From a virus, in the IMG/VR virus record IMGVR_UViG_3300048589_000640, positions 1 through 25,790 of that record: a DNA stretch of 25,790 nt; one strand, given 5' to 3'. This document shows positions 7,839 to 14,755 of the stretch, piece by piece (the stretch's first letter is position 1; each line of letters starts with the position of its first letter). The notes beneath the pieces are model-generated. The model searched no databases and had not been told where the DNA came from. It saw only the letters and a program-made list of their open reading frames with translations. A program made the position numbers and the translations under genes.

Positions 7839-8254
7839 GATGCACCTCGTGCGGTCTGCAGGATGCGCAGCTGCTCGCGCAGCATTCGCGCCACTTCGGT
7901 CAACTCGCCGCGCGTCTCAGCCTGTTGCTCTGCCACGCGGTTGATCTTGTCGTGCAAGGGCCCGAGGTCGCGGGCGTGCAGACCATGCTTGTCCTGCTGG
8001 GACTGGTGCCCTTCGATGCGTGACACGATGGTGCGGACGTCGGCCAGCGACTCACGCAGCTCAACGACCGTCCGATCCGTGTGCGCCTTGGTGTCCTTAT
8101 CGCCCGCGGCGATGGCGTTGCGCAGCTCGTCGATCGCCTCGCGCAGTTCGTCCAAGGTGGCCGATTGCCGCCACACCAGGATCAACGCGCAGATGGCCAC
8201 CACGGCGCACACCAGGCAGAACGCTATCGCTGCCACCCAACCGTACTCACCCAT
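7835..8254 (-). CDS. DUF2730-like membrane-anchored coiled-coil protein
   Basis: ATG at 8254 is preceded by AGGAGG four bases upstream, the strongest ribosome-binding site in this cluster, and gives 139 residues. Residues about 6-29 form one membrane segment (VAAIAFCLVCAVVAICALIL). The rest is a charged heptad-rich coiled coil. This layout and the neighbourhood match the DUF2730 family of Mu-like phages. The function is not known. A longer frame starting at 8284 is not needed, given the ribosome-binding site. Confidence 0.83.
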   Translation of the reverse strand: MGEYGWVAAIAFCLVCAVVAICALILVWRQSATLDELREAIDELRNAIAAGDKDTKAHTDRTVVELRESLADVRTIVSRIEGHQSQQDKHGLHARDLGPLHDKINRVAEQQAETRGELTEVARMLREQLRILQTARGAS

Positions 8255-8468
8255 ATCGCCTCCCTGCTTGTCGCTCGAAGTCACGCGCGCACTCGGCGCA
8301 GTACTCTGTGGCGCCCAGCGCTCGCAACCGCGCCAGCGCGATGGGCTCGCTGCATCCTAAGCAGCAGCCGTTGGCAGGGGTGGCGGGCCGCGGCCGGCCG
8401 GCATGCGCCTTCAGGGCCATGTCGCGCGCCGACTGCTCGATCTGCTGGGCGTGGTCGACGTCGTCCAT
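8247..8468 (-). CDS. TraR/DksA-type C4 zinc-finger protein
   Basis: This 73-residue protein has a C4 zinc finger, CLGC ... CAEC, with the intervening ARLRALGATEY typical of phage TraR/DksA proteins. An N-terminal acidic helix (MDDVDHAQQIEQSA) matches the part that enters the RNA polymerase secondary channel in TraR. It may modulate host transcription; that is inferred from the family. ATG at 8468 overlaps the preceding stop as ATGA and is preferred to the longer frame to 8507. Confidence 0.9.
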   Translation of the reverse strand: MDDVDHAQQIEQSARDMALKAHAGRPRPATPANGCCLGCSEPIALARLRALGATEYCAECARDFERQAGRRYG

Positions 8469-8752
8469 CAGCGCGCCTCGAAGCCATCCCCGAACACGCC
8501 GGTGCAAGGCGACGTGATGTGCACCACGCGCGTGGGCAAGGCATAGCGAAGGGGCGGGCCGCCGCAGGCGTCAATCTCGGCGCCAGCCGGCAAGGCCCAC
8601 AGCGTGCCGTCAGGCAGGCGCACCACTCCCGACGCATCCATTCGCACGATGAAGGGCGGCGCGGCCACGGCCGTCGGCTCGTCAGCCAGTGCGTCGAACA
8701 GCACCAGCACGCCCACCACCAGCGCCAGCAGCAGCACGACCCGAACGATCAT
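8468..8752 (-). CDS. Small membrane or exported protein in the lysis cluster
   Basis: ATG at 8752 overlaps the Rz1 stop (ATGA) and gives 94 residues. The first about 24 residues are a single hydrophobic helix (VRVVLLLALVVGVLVLF) serving as a signal anchor or signal peptide. The remainder (ASGVVRLPDGTLWALPAGAE ...) is a small soluble domain with three cysteines. It sits between Rz1 and the zinc-finger gene. I do not recognise it. A role in lysis or in the cell envelope is inferred from membrane targeting and position. Confidence 0.75.
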   Translation of the reverse strand: MIVRVVLLLALVVGVLVLFDALADEPTAVAAPPFIVRMDASGVVRLPDGTLWALPAGAEIDACGGPPLRYALPTRVVHITSPCTGVFGDGFEAR

Positions 8753-9063
8753 GGTTTCCACTGCCACCACCAGCGCGTCTTCATCGGCGGCTTACTCACG
8801 GCCTGAGCCCACTGCGCCAGCTCCGCTTGGCGGATTGCACAGTCGTCCAGCAGACCCATCGCCTTCACGTGGTTGTCCACCAGAGTCTTGCCGCGGTCGT
8901 TCTCCGCCGGCGGCGGACGCAGGCACGGCGCCAGCAGCTCCTCGCGCGGCGGCTCCACCCGCACGGCCCGCGTTGGCTTCATTCCACAGCCGGAGGCCGT
9001 CATCGCCAATGCGGCAATCATCAGCAGGACCGGGCGCGAACAGCCAGTCGAGAAGGCGCGCAC
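8749..9063 (-). CDS. Rz1: Rz1-like outer-membrane spanin lipoprotein, nested in Rz
   Basis: A GTG at 9063 opens a frame inside the Rz gene. It encodes a short lipoprotein signal peptide: MRAFSTGCSRPVLL, then MIAALAMTASG, then the lipobox cysteine at residue 26. The mature part is proline-containing and ends in a tryptophan-rich tail (RWWWQWKP). Nested Rz/Rz1 pairs complete lysis by fusing inner and outer membranes. The longer frame to 9156 would bury the signal peptide and is rejected. Length is 104 residues, somewhat longer than classical Rz1. Confidence 0.78.
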   Translation of the reverse strand: MRAFSTGCSRPVLLMIAALAMTASGCGMKPTRAVRVEPPREELLAPCLRPPPAENDRGKTLVDNHVKAMGLLDDCAIRQAELAQWAQAVSKPPMKTRWWWQWKP

Positions 9064-9292
9064 GCTGCGCGTCGGCAAACGCCTGTTGGTCGCGGCGGGC
9101 GCGGGCGGCGGCATCGGTGATCTGTCGGAGTTCAGTGAGGGTGGACTGCTGCGCATCGAACACTTCCTCCAGATCGTTCAAGGCCACCGACGACTCACGC
9201 CAACCGCGCACCGTCCAGCCGCTGGTGAAGGCCAAAACAGCGACGGCCACGAGGGCCGCCAGCACCGGCTTGATGGCTAGCGCCTGGATCAT
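8792..9292 (-). CDS. Rz: Rz-like inner-membrane spanin
   Basis: ATG at 9292 overlaps the transglycosylase stop as ATGA. The 166-residue product has one N-terminal membrane segment (PVLAALVAVAVLAFTSGW), then a periplasmic coiled coil (LNDLEEVFDAQQSTLTELRQ) and the motif CRIGDDGLRLWNEAN, close to the RIPxxGVRLYN-type motif of Rz-family proteins. The C-terminal part is Gly/Ala-rich because the same bases also encode Rz1 in another frame. It acts with Rz1 at the last step of lysis. Confidence 0.83.
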   Translation of the reverse strand: MIQALAIKPVLAALVAVAVLAFTSGWTVRGWRESSVALNDLEEVFDAQQSTLTELRQITDAAARARRDQQAFADAQRARLLDWLFAPGPADDCRIGDDGLRLWNEANAGRAGGAAARGAAGAVPASAAGGERPRQDSGGQPREGDGSAGRLCNPPSGAGAVGSGRE

Positions 9293-9921
9293 GTCGGGCA
9301 CACCGGCTCACCGGGCCAGCCGGCCGCGAGGTAGGCAGGCTCAACCGTGTGCAGGATGCGGCGCACATAGCCGCGGTTCTCCCGCATCGCCCACCCGGCG
9401 CGGGCCGAGTGCAGCTCCACCTGGTCAAACCACGCTGACGCATCAGCACCGGCGAACGCCGCGCGCCGACGATCGCGCTGAACCCAGCCCAGGCCTCCGT
9501 TGTAGCCGCTGAGCGTCATCGCCCACCGATCGCATTCACTGGCCGTGTCGCTGACGCGTCGATACAGCCAGCGGTCGTAGCAGACGGCGGCGCGCATGCT
9601 CCAGTTGGGATCCCACACGTCGGGCGGGCCAAGGTTCGGGCAAACCGACGGAATCCACTGCGCCGTCGCCGGCGTGAACTGCGTCAAGCCCTGTGCGAAG
9701 CGGCTGGCGGCGGCAGGGTTCCAGCGCGACTCCTGGTGCACCTGGGCGGCGATGCGCGCGGCCGGACGCAGGTCACCAAAGTGCGCGGCCACCTCGTGCT
9801 CCAGCTTGAGCCGATAGAGCACCGACGTCGCAGGGATGCTCACCGGATCGGCTGGCGCCGGTGCGGCCAACGCCACGCAGGCAACCAACAGCCCCAGGGC
9901 AACGTGCGCAAGGCGCTTCAT
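9289..9921 (-). CDS. Lytic transglycosylase (SLT family) endolysin
   Basis: A 210-residue peptidoglycan-cleaving enzyme. It has an N-terminal signal peptide (MKRLAHVALGLLVACVALAA). The SLT fold motifs follow in order: catalytic Glu at residue 64 in VHQESRWNP, then GLTQFTPATAQW (79-90), then SGYNGG (138-143). It probably acts after export, released or activated when the holin permeabilises the membrane. ATG at 9921 overlaps the holin stop (ATGA). It lies between holin-like and spanin genes, so use as the phage endolysin is more likely than use as a virion enzyme. Confidence 0.92.
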   Translation of the reverse strand: MKRLAHVALGLLVACVALAAPAPADPVSIPATSVLYRLKLEHEVAAHFGDLRPAARIAAQVHQESRWNPAAASRFAQGLTQFTPATAQWIPSVCPNLGPPDVWDPNWSMRAAVCYDRWLYRRVSDTASECDRWAMTLSGYNGGLGWVQRDRRRAAFAGADASAWFDQVELHSARAGWAMRENRGYVRRILHTVEPAYLAAGWPGEPVCPT

Positions 9922-10316
9922 TGGATGAGCCCCGCCGAGAGCATGGCAGCACCAACGATGAACGCGCGCCGCTTCTCCGCCGCCATTCGAGCCACATCGA
10001 GCGCGGTGGTGCCCAGCGAATCGCTCGGGTCAGTGCGGAACTGCGACGGCCGCGAGTGCGGATGCAACAGGCGGTCGATCCAGTAGCCCAGGTAGGCGAG
10101 GCCTGCGACCTTGCAGATCAGCCAGGCGAAGATGCCGAGCTTGCTGGCATTGGCGGCGTCACCCCCGCCGGAGAGGATCGGATTGGGCGTGGCGATCAGC
10201 CACAGCGCAACGGCGCAGACCAGCGCCAACGGCCATGCACGCGCGAAGTCCACCACGCGCGCGACAGCGGTCGCGACAATGGCCTTGAGTCTTTCGAGGA
10301 GAGCGGATGTGTCCAT
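9918..10316 (-). CDS. Putative holin
   Basis: This 132-residue protein has hydrophobic segments near residues 28-44 (PLALVCAVALWLIA), 58-80 (LGIFAWLICKVAGLAYLGYW) and 118-131 (FIVGAAMLSAGLIQ), with a charged middle. It is the first gene of the lysis cluster and is directly followed by the transglycosylase. Holins are recognised mainly by size, membrane segments and place, so this is inference. ATG at 10316 has no strong ribosome-binding site but lies 33 bases after the late promoter motif. Confidence 0.75.
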   Translation of the reverse strand: MDTSALLERLKAIVATAVARVVDFARAWPLALVCAVALWLIATPNPILSGGGDAANASKLGIFAWLICKVAGLAYLGYWIDRLLHPHSRPSQFRTDPSDSLGTTALDVARMAAEKRRAFIVGAAMLSAGLIQ

Positions 10317-10348
10317 GCCGGCGATGCTGCCGGCGTCGGCTGGCGCGA

Positions 10349-10372
10349 ACTTTTAACCGTTGCTACTGGGCG
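10349..10372 (-). promoter_or_regulatory. Candidate late promoter of the lysis operon (Plys-like)
   Basis: Read on the minus strand the motif is CGCCCAGTAGCAACGG followed by TTAAAAGT. It is 21/24 identical to the motif at 2804-2827 and ends 33 bases before the holin ATG. Mu's activator-dependent Plys promoter lies at the equivalent place. The most likely activator is the Mor-like protein at 23973-24353, because no separate C gene is visible in the window. Confidence 0.68.
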
Positions 10373-10422
10373 CTGCGAACTCGATCAAGCGCGAGGCGAT
10401 GATATCCCATGGCCAGAAGAGT

Positions 10423-10491
10423 TGCCGCCGGCACAGCTTTGCCCTGCTACTGCTCCGCGGCAGGGCGCGCGATCACTGGCTTCCGGCGGCA
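10423..10491. repeat. Nested inverted repeats in the lysis-methyltransferase gap
   Basis: A perfect 9-bp outer pair (10423-10431 / 10483-10491) encloses a perfect 7-bp pair (10441-10447 / 10460-10466). The arrangement could fold into a two-stem structure in RNA from either strand. No T-run follows, so a simple intrinsic terminator is not supported. Confidence 0.5.
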
Positions 10492-10654
10492 GGAACAGTC
10501 TGCGCGTGGGCCCCTGTTGCCGGCTATCGGGAAAGGTGGGTGTCCCGTGTAGGAGTTTTCCTACTCAGAGAGGAAGTCGACTTGCTATTCCCAGCCGCAG
10601 CGAAGCAGCGCGCAACTCTCAGAATTGTTGTCTCTGGATGAAGCAGCACTATGT

Positions 10655-11512
10655 TCAAGCCACCGCTGACCGCGACGTGATAACTTCGTCAGGCGTAGCC
10701 AGCTTGTCTGCAAAGATCATCACCTCCGCGCCCTGATATCTCGACTGTGCGCTATAGGTCAGGCTGAAGGGCTGCTGGCGATAGCCTAAGTAAAGCTCGC
10801 GAATCTCCGGGACGTCGTCGTAGCTAACGAGCCAAGGCTGGGAGATCTGACCGACCATGCGCGCAATCTCAGCGTGGTCGCTGTGCTTGTAGTGGTGCTC
10901 GTAGAGCCCAGAACCCTTTACGTAGTAGGGGGGGTCCAAGTACACCAACGACCGCTTCGGCAACTGCGGAAGCACCTCCGTGAGCATGTGCGCTGCGTCA
11001 AGATTGTAGAGGTTGATTCGACGGCGCCAACGACCAATCCGCTCAATGCGGCTGATCAAATCTTCCTTGTTAAACCTCGCGTCCAACTTCCATTCACCAG
11101 CCTGCGCCTTTCCGCCAATCACGCCTCCCAGGACTATCCCGGACCGGTTCGTGCGATTCAGGAAGAAGGTCGAAAACGCCAGGTCGAGCGGAGAGGGGCA
11201 ATCCTCGGTCTGAACCTCACGTTGGCGTTGCCACTCCCGCATCGTGACTCGGGTTCGGCGAATTCGACCACAAAGCGCCTCGTTCTCGTTCAACACTGCC
11301 CACCAGAAGGCGTGCACGGCACGATTGATGTCATTGATGTGGATGTGCCTTGCGTACTCCAGCCCGAGCAAGGTTATGGCAACGCCAGCCCCTCCAGCAT
11401 AGGGTTCCACATAGTCGCCACCAACCAGTCGATTTGCGACCATCACATCCGCGACATATTGCGCGAGTCGCCCCTTTCCGCCCGGGTAGCGCAGTGGAGT
11501 GTTGAATTGCAC
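10655..11512 (-). CDS. Dam-type DNA adenine methyltransferase (D12 class)
   Basis: A 285-residue N6-adenine methyltransferase. The AdoMet-binding start is LRYPGGKGRL (residues 7-16), followed by EPYAGGAGVA (36-45). The substrate region NRTNRSG is at 119-125, and the catalytic DPPYY at 193-197. Full family length suggests an active enzyme; GATC or another short target cannot be read from sequence. GTG at 11512 is used, with AGGGGA about nine bases upstream. It lies 34 bases after the ParB-like gene in the same direction, as a two-gene unit. Several stretches are visibly lower in GC than the flanking phage genes, suggesting acquisition as cargo. Likely roles are protection of phage DNA from restriction, or the methylase half of a modification-dependent defence. 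Confidence 0.93.
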   Translation of the reverse strand: MQFNTPLRYPGGKGRLAQYVADVMVANRLVGGDYVEPYAGGAGVAITLLGLEYARHIHINDINRAVHAFWWAVLNENEALCGRIRRTRVTMREWQRQREVQTEDCPSPLDLAFSTFFLNRTNRSGIVLGGVIGGKAQAGEWKLDARFNKEDLISRIERIGRWRRRINLYNLDAAHMLTEVLPQLPKRSLVYLDPPYYVKGSGLYEHHYKHSDHAEIARMVGQISQPWLVSYDDVPEIRELYLGYRQQPFSLTYSAQSRYQGAEVMIFADKLATPDEVITSRSAVA

Positions 11513-11546
11513 GGCGCTTATCCCCTATCGGCAGTGGCCCGTTCTA

Positions 11547-12935
11547 TCAAGGTTTCGCCTTCTTGGCCAGCGTCGAACTCTCGGTTGCGGCGAAGATACG
11601 AACGAAGTACTCGTGCCACTTCGCCCAGATCTTCTTAACTTCCGAAGCATCAGGCTCTGCCTTGAGGTTGTGCACGAAGTCATGGAGGTTGTCGATGAAG
11701 TGAATCGAGTCCGTTGATTGAACTCCCTTGCGCGCCTCGGCTAGATCCTTCTCCTTCCCGGAAGGATCAAGCGCCTTCAAGGTCGCCTTGATCTTTGCTT
11801 CCAGTGACAGCCCCTTCTCCGACCAGTTCTTCCAAGCCGGCTTGCCAGGCTTACCTGCTGGAAGAGGCACCTTCATTGTCTTGAGGTAGTAGTCGGTGCT
11901 GAGCTCGACGAAAAGGCGGCAAAGCACTGCCGCAGAGTTCGTCAGCGTCGCCACGTTGATATCCCTTGCTTCCTTGTAGAGTTCGGTGAGCCGCCTGTCC
12001 TTAATCTTCAACACGTGCTGCGACCCAGACAGCGCAAGCATGGTGCGATCAGCTTGCTTCGGAGTCGGACGGGTCGTCTTCTGGGTGCTCTTGGGTATCG
12101 TCTTCGCTGCATTTCCACGAGACGTGGGCTCGCCGGTACATGCCCTGTCGGAGAAGTCGTCGATGAGTGCCCAGCGCTGACCCTTCGAACGGATATCGTT
12201 GACGTTGAAGCCATCTGAAGTCATCCGCTCGACCAGGGCCCTTAGCAACTTCGCGCCTTTCGCGTCGTCGCCATTCTCGAAGCTCACGTCTCCTGACTTC
12301 GATATCTTCACGCCCAAGGTGGATGCCATGTACGGCATCTGGAGAACGCGGTCTAGGTTTGTCGTCTTACGACGAGTTGCGGTGTCCAACTTAGCGGGCA
12401 ACTGCGATTGATCACGCAAGAAGTCGAGAACCGCCTTAGACGGCCGAACGCGGCCGCGGTAGGCGTCGGCCCGACTGGTCGCTTCTGACTCCCACTGCGC
12501 AAGCCCGCGTCCGCTCTTGGGGTTGTGCTTTCTTTCGATCCAGGTGAACGCGGTGTCCTTGTCGGGCAGTTCGGTGCATGAAACAGATCGGATCGGGTGC
12601 TTGTTAAACCGCTTCGAGAGCTTGACGAAGCTCTGGTACTGCTTCGTTCCAGATGCCAATCGCGGATCCTCCATCATCCGTATGGCAGTGAGGCGGCGGT
12701 TGCCCTCGCAAACAGTGAAGTGTCCGGGTTCGTCGTCGTCCGGGATGACGATGAACCGCTCTGCCGGGCTCAGTCCGTGTTCAAGGATGTCGGCAGCGAG
12801 GTTGACCAGCTTCTCCTTCTGATCCTCAAGCATGGCGCGGTAAGTCGCCCTGACATCATCGTATTCGCCGAGGCGGAAGTTCGAGAGATCAACGGACAGC
12901 AGATCGATGTCGATTTCATGGTTCTTTGCGCTCAC
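11547..12935 (-). CDS. ParB/Srx-fold protein with helical C-terminal domain
   Basis: A 462-residue protein. Residues about 40-90 match the ParB/sulfiredoxin-like N-terminal fold: LVNLAADILEHGL, then FIVIPDDDEPGHFTVCEGNR with the E-G-N-R-R core at 77-81, a variant of the ParB GERR box. A segment TWIERKHNPKSGRGLAQWES (131-150) recalls a group of ParB-like proteins that are not chromosome-partitioning factors. The C-terminal part (about 310-450) is helical with an HDFVHN motif at 418-423, loosely like helical domains of defence proteins. GTG start at 12935 has GGGGGAG just upstream. No ParA and no clustered parS-like repeats were noticed, so partitioning is unlikely. The paired methyltransferase suggests a nuclease or DNA-modification role; this is inference. 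Confidence 0.82.
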   Translation of the reverse strand: MSAKNHEIDIDLLSVDLSNFRLGEYDDVRATYRAMLEDQKEKLVNLAADILEHGLSPAERFIVIPDDDEPGHFTVCEGNRRLTAIRMMEDPRLASGTKQYQSFVKLSKRFNKHPIRSVSCTELPDKDTAFTWIERKHNPKSGRGLAQWESEATSRADAYRGRVRPSKAVLDFLRDQSQLPAKLDTATRRKTTNLDRVLQMPYMASTLGVKISKSGDVSFENGDDAKGAKLLRALVERMTSDGFNVNDIRSKGQRWALIDDFSDRACTGEPTSRGNAAKTIPKSTQKTTRPTPKQADRTMLALSGSQHVLKIKDRRLTELYKEARDINVATLTNSAAVLCRLFVELSTDYYLKTMKVPLPAGKPGKPAWKNWSEKGLSLEAKIKATLKALDPSGKEKDLAEARKGVQSTDSIHFIDNLHDFVHNLKAEPDASEVKKIWAKWHEYFVRIFAATESSTLAKKAKP

Positions 12936-12986
12936 GACTCCCCCAGTGGTAGTTCACAAGATCAGCAACTTCTTAAGCAGAGATTG

Positions 12987-13973
12987 CTACTCCGCCTTGG
13001 GTGCTGGCCGCTCAGGCACGATGTCCGCTGCCGTGATCGCCTTGCTGATCTTCTGGATCTCCCCCAGCACCTCCACGGTATTGGCACGGTAAATCTGACC
13101 ATTGTCGGTGCGCACGGCCGCAACCCAGGCAATCGAATAGAACGCGGTAGCGGCATCCGATTCGCTCCACAGGTTCCACTTCAGCTCTTCGACGTGCCGG
13201 GCCTGTGCCGGAATGTCGACTAGCTTTGATCCGCTGAGCAGGCGCTGCCGCTCGCCAAACACGTCAAGGACGAGGTAGTGCACCTCGAAGGCTCTGACCG
13301 CCATTTCGCCTGCAGTAAGCGTGGCATTCGACTGGTATTGGTATCCGCCCCGCACTCGATCCGGAACATATTTCGGCGATGCGGCAGTGCCATCCGCGAG
13401 CTGCAACGGCAGCTGCGGATCGTTGATCACGTGCCACTCGCGGGTCAGAGTCGACCCCTTGTTCAGGGCAATGCCATATCCCAGATCAACAACGACCGAA
13501 CCTGAAGAACCCTTGGTGACTGTCAACGGTTGCGCGCCGCTGGGCGTGCTCCAAACCAGGGCGACGACCAGCGCAATGGCCGGGGCGATCTGCCCAATGA
13601 TGGCAGCGCCGGTAGAGTTCTTGCGGGACGCATCCTGGCGGCGTTGCCTGTTCCTCCACGCCTCCAGCGCCCGTTCTCCCCACGCCCACAGTACGAGCGT
13701 CGCCAGTAGCAGCGTGGCTGTCTGGATCATGGAGTACGACACCGCGTAGCCGCGCTGATAGGCAGGTGCGGCCTCCATCGAAATCTGCCACACGTAGGCA
13801 CAGAAAGCGGTCATCGCGATCAGGGACATGGTGCCCCAGATCCTGATGTCGCGCTGCGTCCTTGCGCGTTGTTCTGCCCGATACACGTCGCAACCGCTGC
13901 ACAACCGCATCTCATATGCAGCGATGCTGTTGTCCTTGGCGCTGATGTTCACCCGCTTGTTCTGGCTGCGCAT
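12987..13973 (-). CDS. Three-pass membrane protein with extracytoplasmic domain, unknown function
   Basis: A 328-residue protein with hydrophobic segments at about 45-63, 77-98 and 122-142. A C-terminal domain of about 180 residues is rich in beta-type sequence (GSVVVDLGYGIALNKGSTL) and lies on one side of the membrane. A CSGC pair occurs near residue 25. ATG at 13973 follows a clear GGGGGAG. It lies between the repressor-like gene and the ParB/methyltransferase pair, all in the same direction with short gaps. I do not recognise a family. Possible roles are superinfection exclusion, another lysogenic-conversion function, or the third part of the cargo unit. None is shown by the sequence. Confidence 0.8.
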   Translation of the reverse strand: MRSQNKRVNISAKDNSIAAYEMRLCSGCDVYRAEQRARTQRDIRIWGTMSLIAMTAFCAYVWQISMEAAPAYQRGYAVSYSMIQTATLLLATLVLWAWGERALEAWRNRQRRQDASRKNSTGAAIIGQIAPAIALVVALVWSTPSGAQPLTVTKGSSGSVVVDLGYGIALNKGSTLTREWHVINDPQLPLQLADGTAASPKYVPDRVRGGYQYQSNATLTAGEMAVRAFEVHYLVLDVFGERQRLLSGSKLVDIPAQARHVEELKWNLWSESDAATAFYSIAWVAAVRTDNGQIYRANTVEVLGEIQKISKAITAADIVPERPAPKAE

Positions 13974-13993
13974 GGCTCCCCCTGAATGGCTTG

Positions 13994-14010
13994 CACCGGA
14001 CGTCCCGGTG
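13994..14010. other. Hairpin between the membrane-protein and repressor-like genes
   Basis: CACCGG (13994-13999) and CCGGTG (14005-14010) form a perfect 6-bp stem with a 5-base loop, in the 97-bp gap between the two genes. On the plus strand TTTGG follows; on the minus strand no T-run follows. It could limit read-through from the repressor-like gene into the cargo genes. Confidence 0.4.
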
Positions 14011-14070
14011 TTTGGTAGGTGTCACCACCAGGCCACGTTTCGCAGTCAGCCTGACCGTGTTTGCATTTCG

Positions 14071-14709
14071 TCACAATTTGCCGGTCGTCAGGCGCACGCG
14101 CGCACCACCGCTGACGTGGCCCACGGCGGTGCTGCCGTGCGAGGCGGTGACGTTCGTGATGCGTGCCCCCTTCTTGCCTGCCGCTGCATCCTGCTGGCTG
14201 GAGTCCGTCAGCGCCCACTTGCGCATCGCTTCCGGCGTAGGTTCCTGACCGGTGGTCAGCTCGTAGTCGAGCGCCCAGGCTTCCAGGAAGGCGTGCACCT
14301 GGTCTGCGGTGCCGGCGCCGGTCTCGATGGCGGCGGTGCCGCTTCCGACGCAGGCGTTGTACACCGCGGCGCGGTGGCGGCCGCGCACGATGAAGGGCAT
14401 CACCAGGCCAGGAATGCGCCGCTGTAGCTCTGCCGAGAGGTTGTGCTCGACAGCCTCCAGCAGGTCAGCGTTGAGCTTCAGGGGGTCGAAGTCTTTGGGT
14501 GCGCCTTCGGGTGCTTCGTACTTGCTGGGCCACAGCCGATACAGCGGGATGTCGGTGATCTCGCTGATGCGTTGTTCCACTCGCTTGGAACGCCCCACGC
14601 CCTTGATGACTTGTCGGACGCTCTTTTCCGAGATCTCGAACTCAGCAGCAATTGTTGTCGGCGACTCGCCGGCCTTTTTCAAAGCTGCACGAATGTCCTC
14701 AGGGTGCAT
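14071..14709 (-). CDS. Ner-fold transcription regulator with long C-terminal domain (probable repressor)
   Basis: A 212-residue protein. Residues 1-63 are a Ner/Nlp-like helix-turn-helix domain (MHPEDIRAALKKAGESPTTI ... IPLYRLWPSKY), ending in the WPxxY element known from Mu Ner. The rest (about 64-212) is a different domain of unknown fold, perhaps for oligomerisation. ATG at 14709 is chosen because MHPEDI aligns with the start of the paralogue at 15136 and GGAG lies six bases upstream; a GTG at 14730 would add seven residues. It is divergent from the early operon, the usual position of a transposable-phage repressor. That role is inferred from position and fold; it is not like the Mu c repressor in sequence. 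Confidence 0.82.
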   Translation of the reverse strand: MHPEDIRAALKKAGESPTTIAAEFEISEKSVRQVIKGVGRSKRVEQRISEITDIPLYRLWPSKYEAPEGAPKDFDPLKLNADLLEAVEHNLSAELQRRIPGLVMPFIVRGRHRAAVYNACVGSGTAAIETGAGTADQVHAFLEAWALDYELTTGQEPTPEAMRKWALTDSSQQDAAAGKKGARITNVTASHGSTAVGHVSGGARVRLTTGKL

Positions 14710-14723
14710 GAGGCGCTCCGCCG

Positions 14724-14752
14724 TTGACACGCGGCAGAAGTTGAACTAAGGT
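14724..14752 (+). promoter_or_regulatory. Candidate early promoter
   Basis: TTGACA at 14724-14729 is followed after 17 bases by TAAGGT at 14747-14752. Transcription would start near 14760 and run into the Ner-like gene at 14815. It overlaps the leader of the divergent regulator, and the inverted repeats at 14756-14789 lie immediately downstream, as expected for a repressed early promoter. The -10 match is only moderate. Confidence 0.5.
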
Positions 14753-14755
14753 CGC

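Larger units (their letters stand above)
10317..10654. other. 338-bp gap with late promoter and inverted repeats, no supported gene
   Basis: This stretch separates the lysis cassette from the methyltransferase gene. It contains the late promoter at 10349-10372. It also has an outer inverted repeat (TGCCGCCGG 10423-10431 with CCGGCGGCA 10483-10491), an inner one (GCCCTGC 10441-10447 with GCAGGGC 10460-10466), and a short hairpin GTAGGA-GTTT-TCCTAC at 10549-10564. Open frames here have shadow-like composition. The hairpins could terminate transcription coming from the methyltransferase gene. They could also mark the edge of the inserted cargo. Confidence 0.6.

Noticed and set aside
6954-8360. 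A 468-codon plus-strand frame opposite the small structural genes
   Set aside because: It covers four coupled minus-strand genes with recognisable families. It has no ribosome-binding site or motif.
11547-12935. ParB-like protein as a plasmid/phage partition system
   Set aside because: No ParA ATPase and no clustered parS-like repeats are visible, and the neighbour is a methyltransferase.
12966-12990. Possible fourth late-motif copy (ACTTCTTAAG ... TTGCTACT) before the ParB-like gene
   Set aside because: The blocks resemble the late motif, but the spacing is five bases longer and TTGCTACT overlaps a stop codon context. I consider it coincidence.
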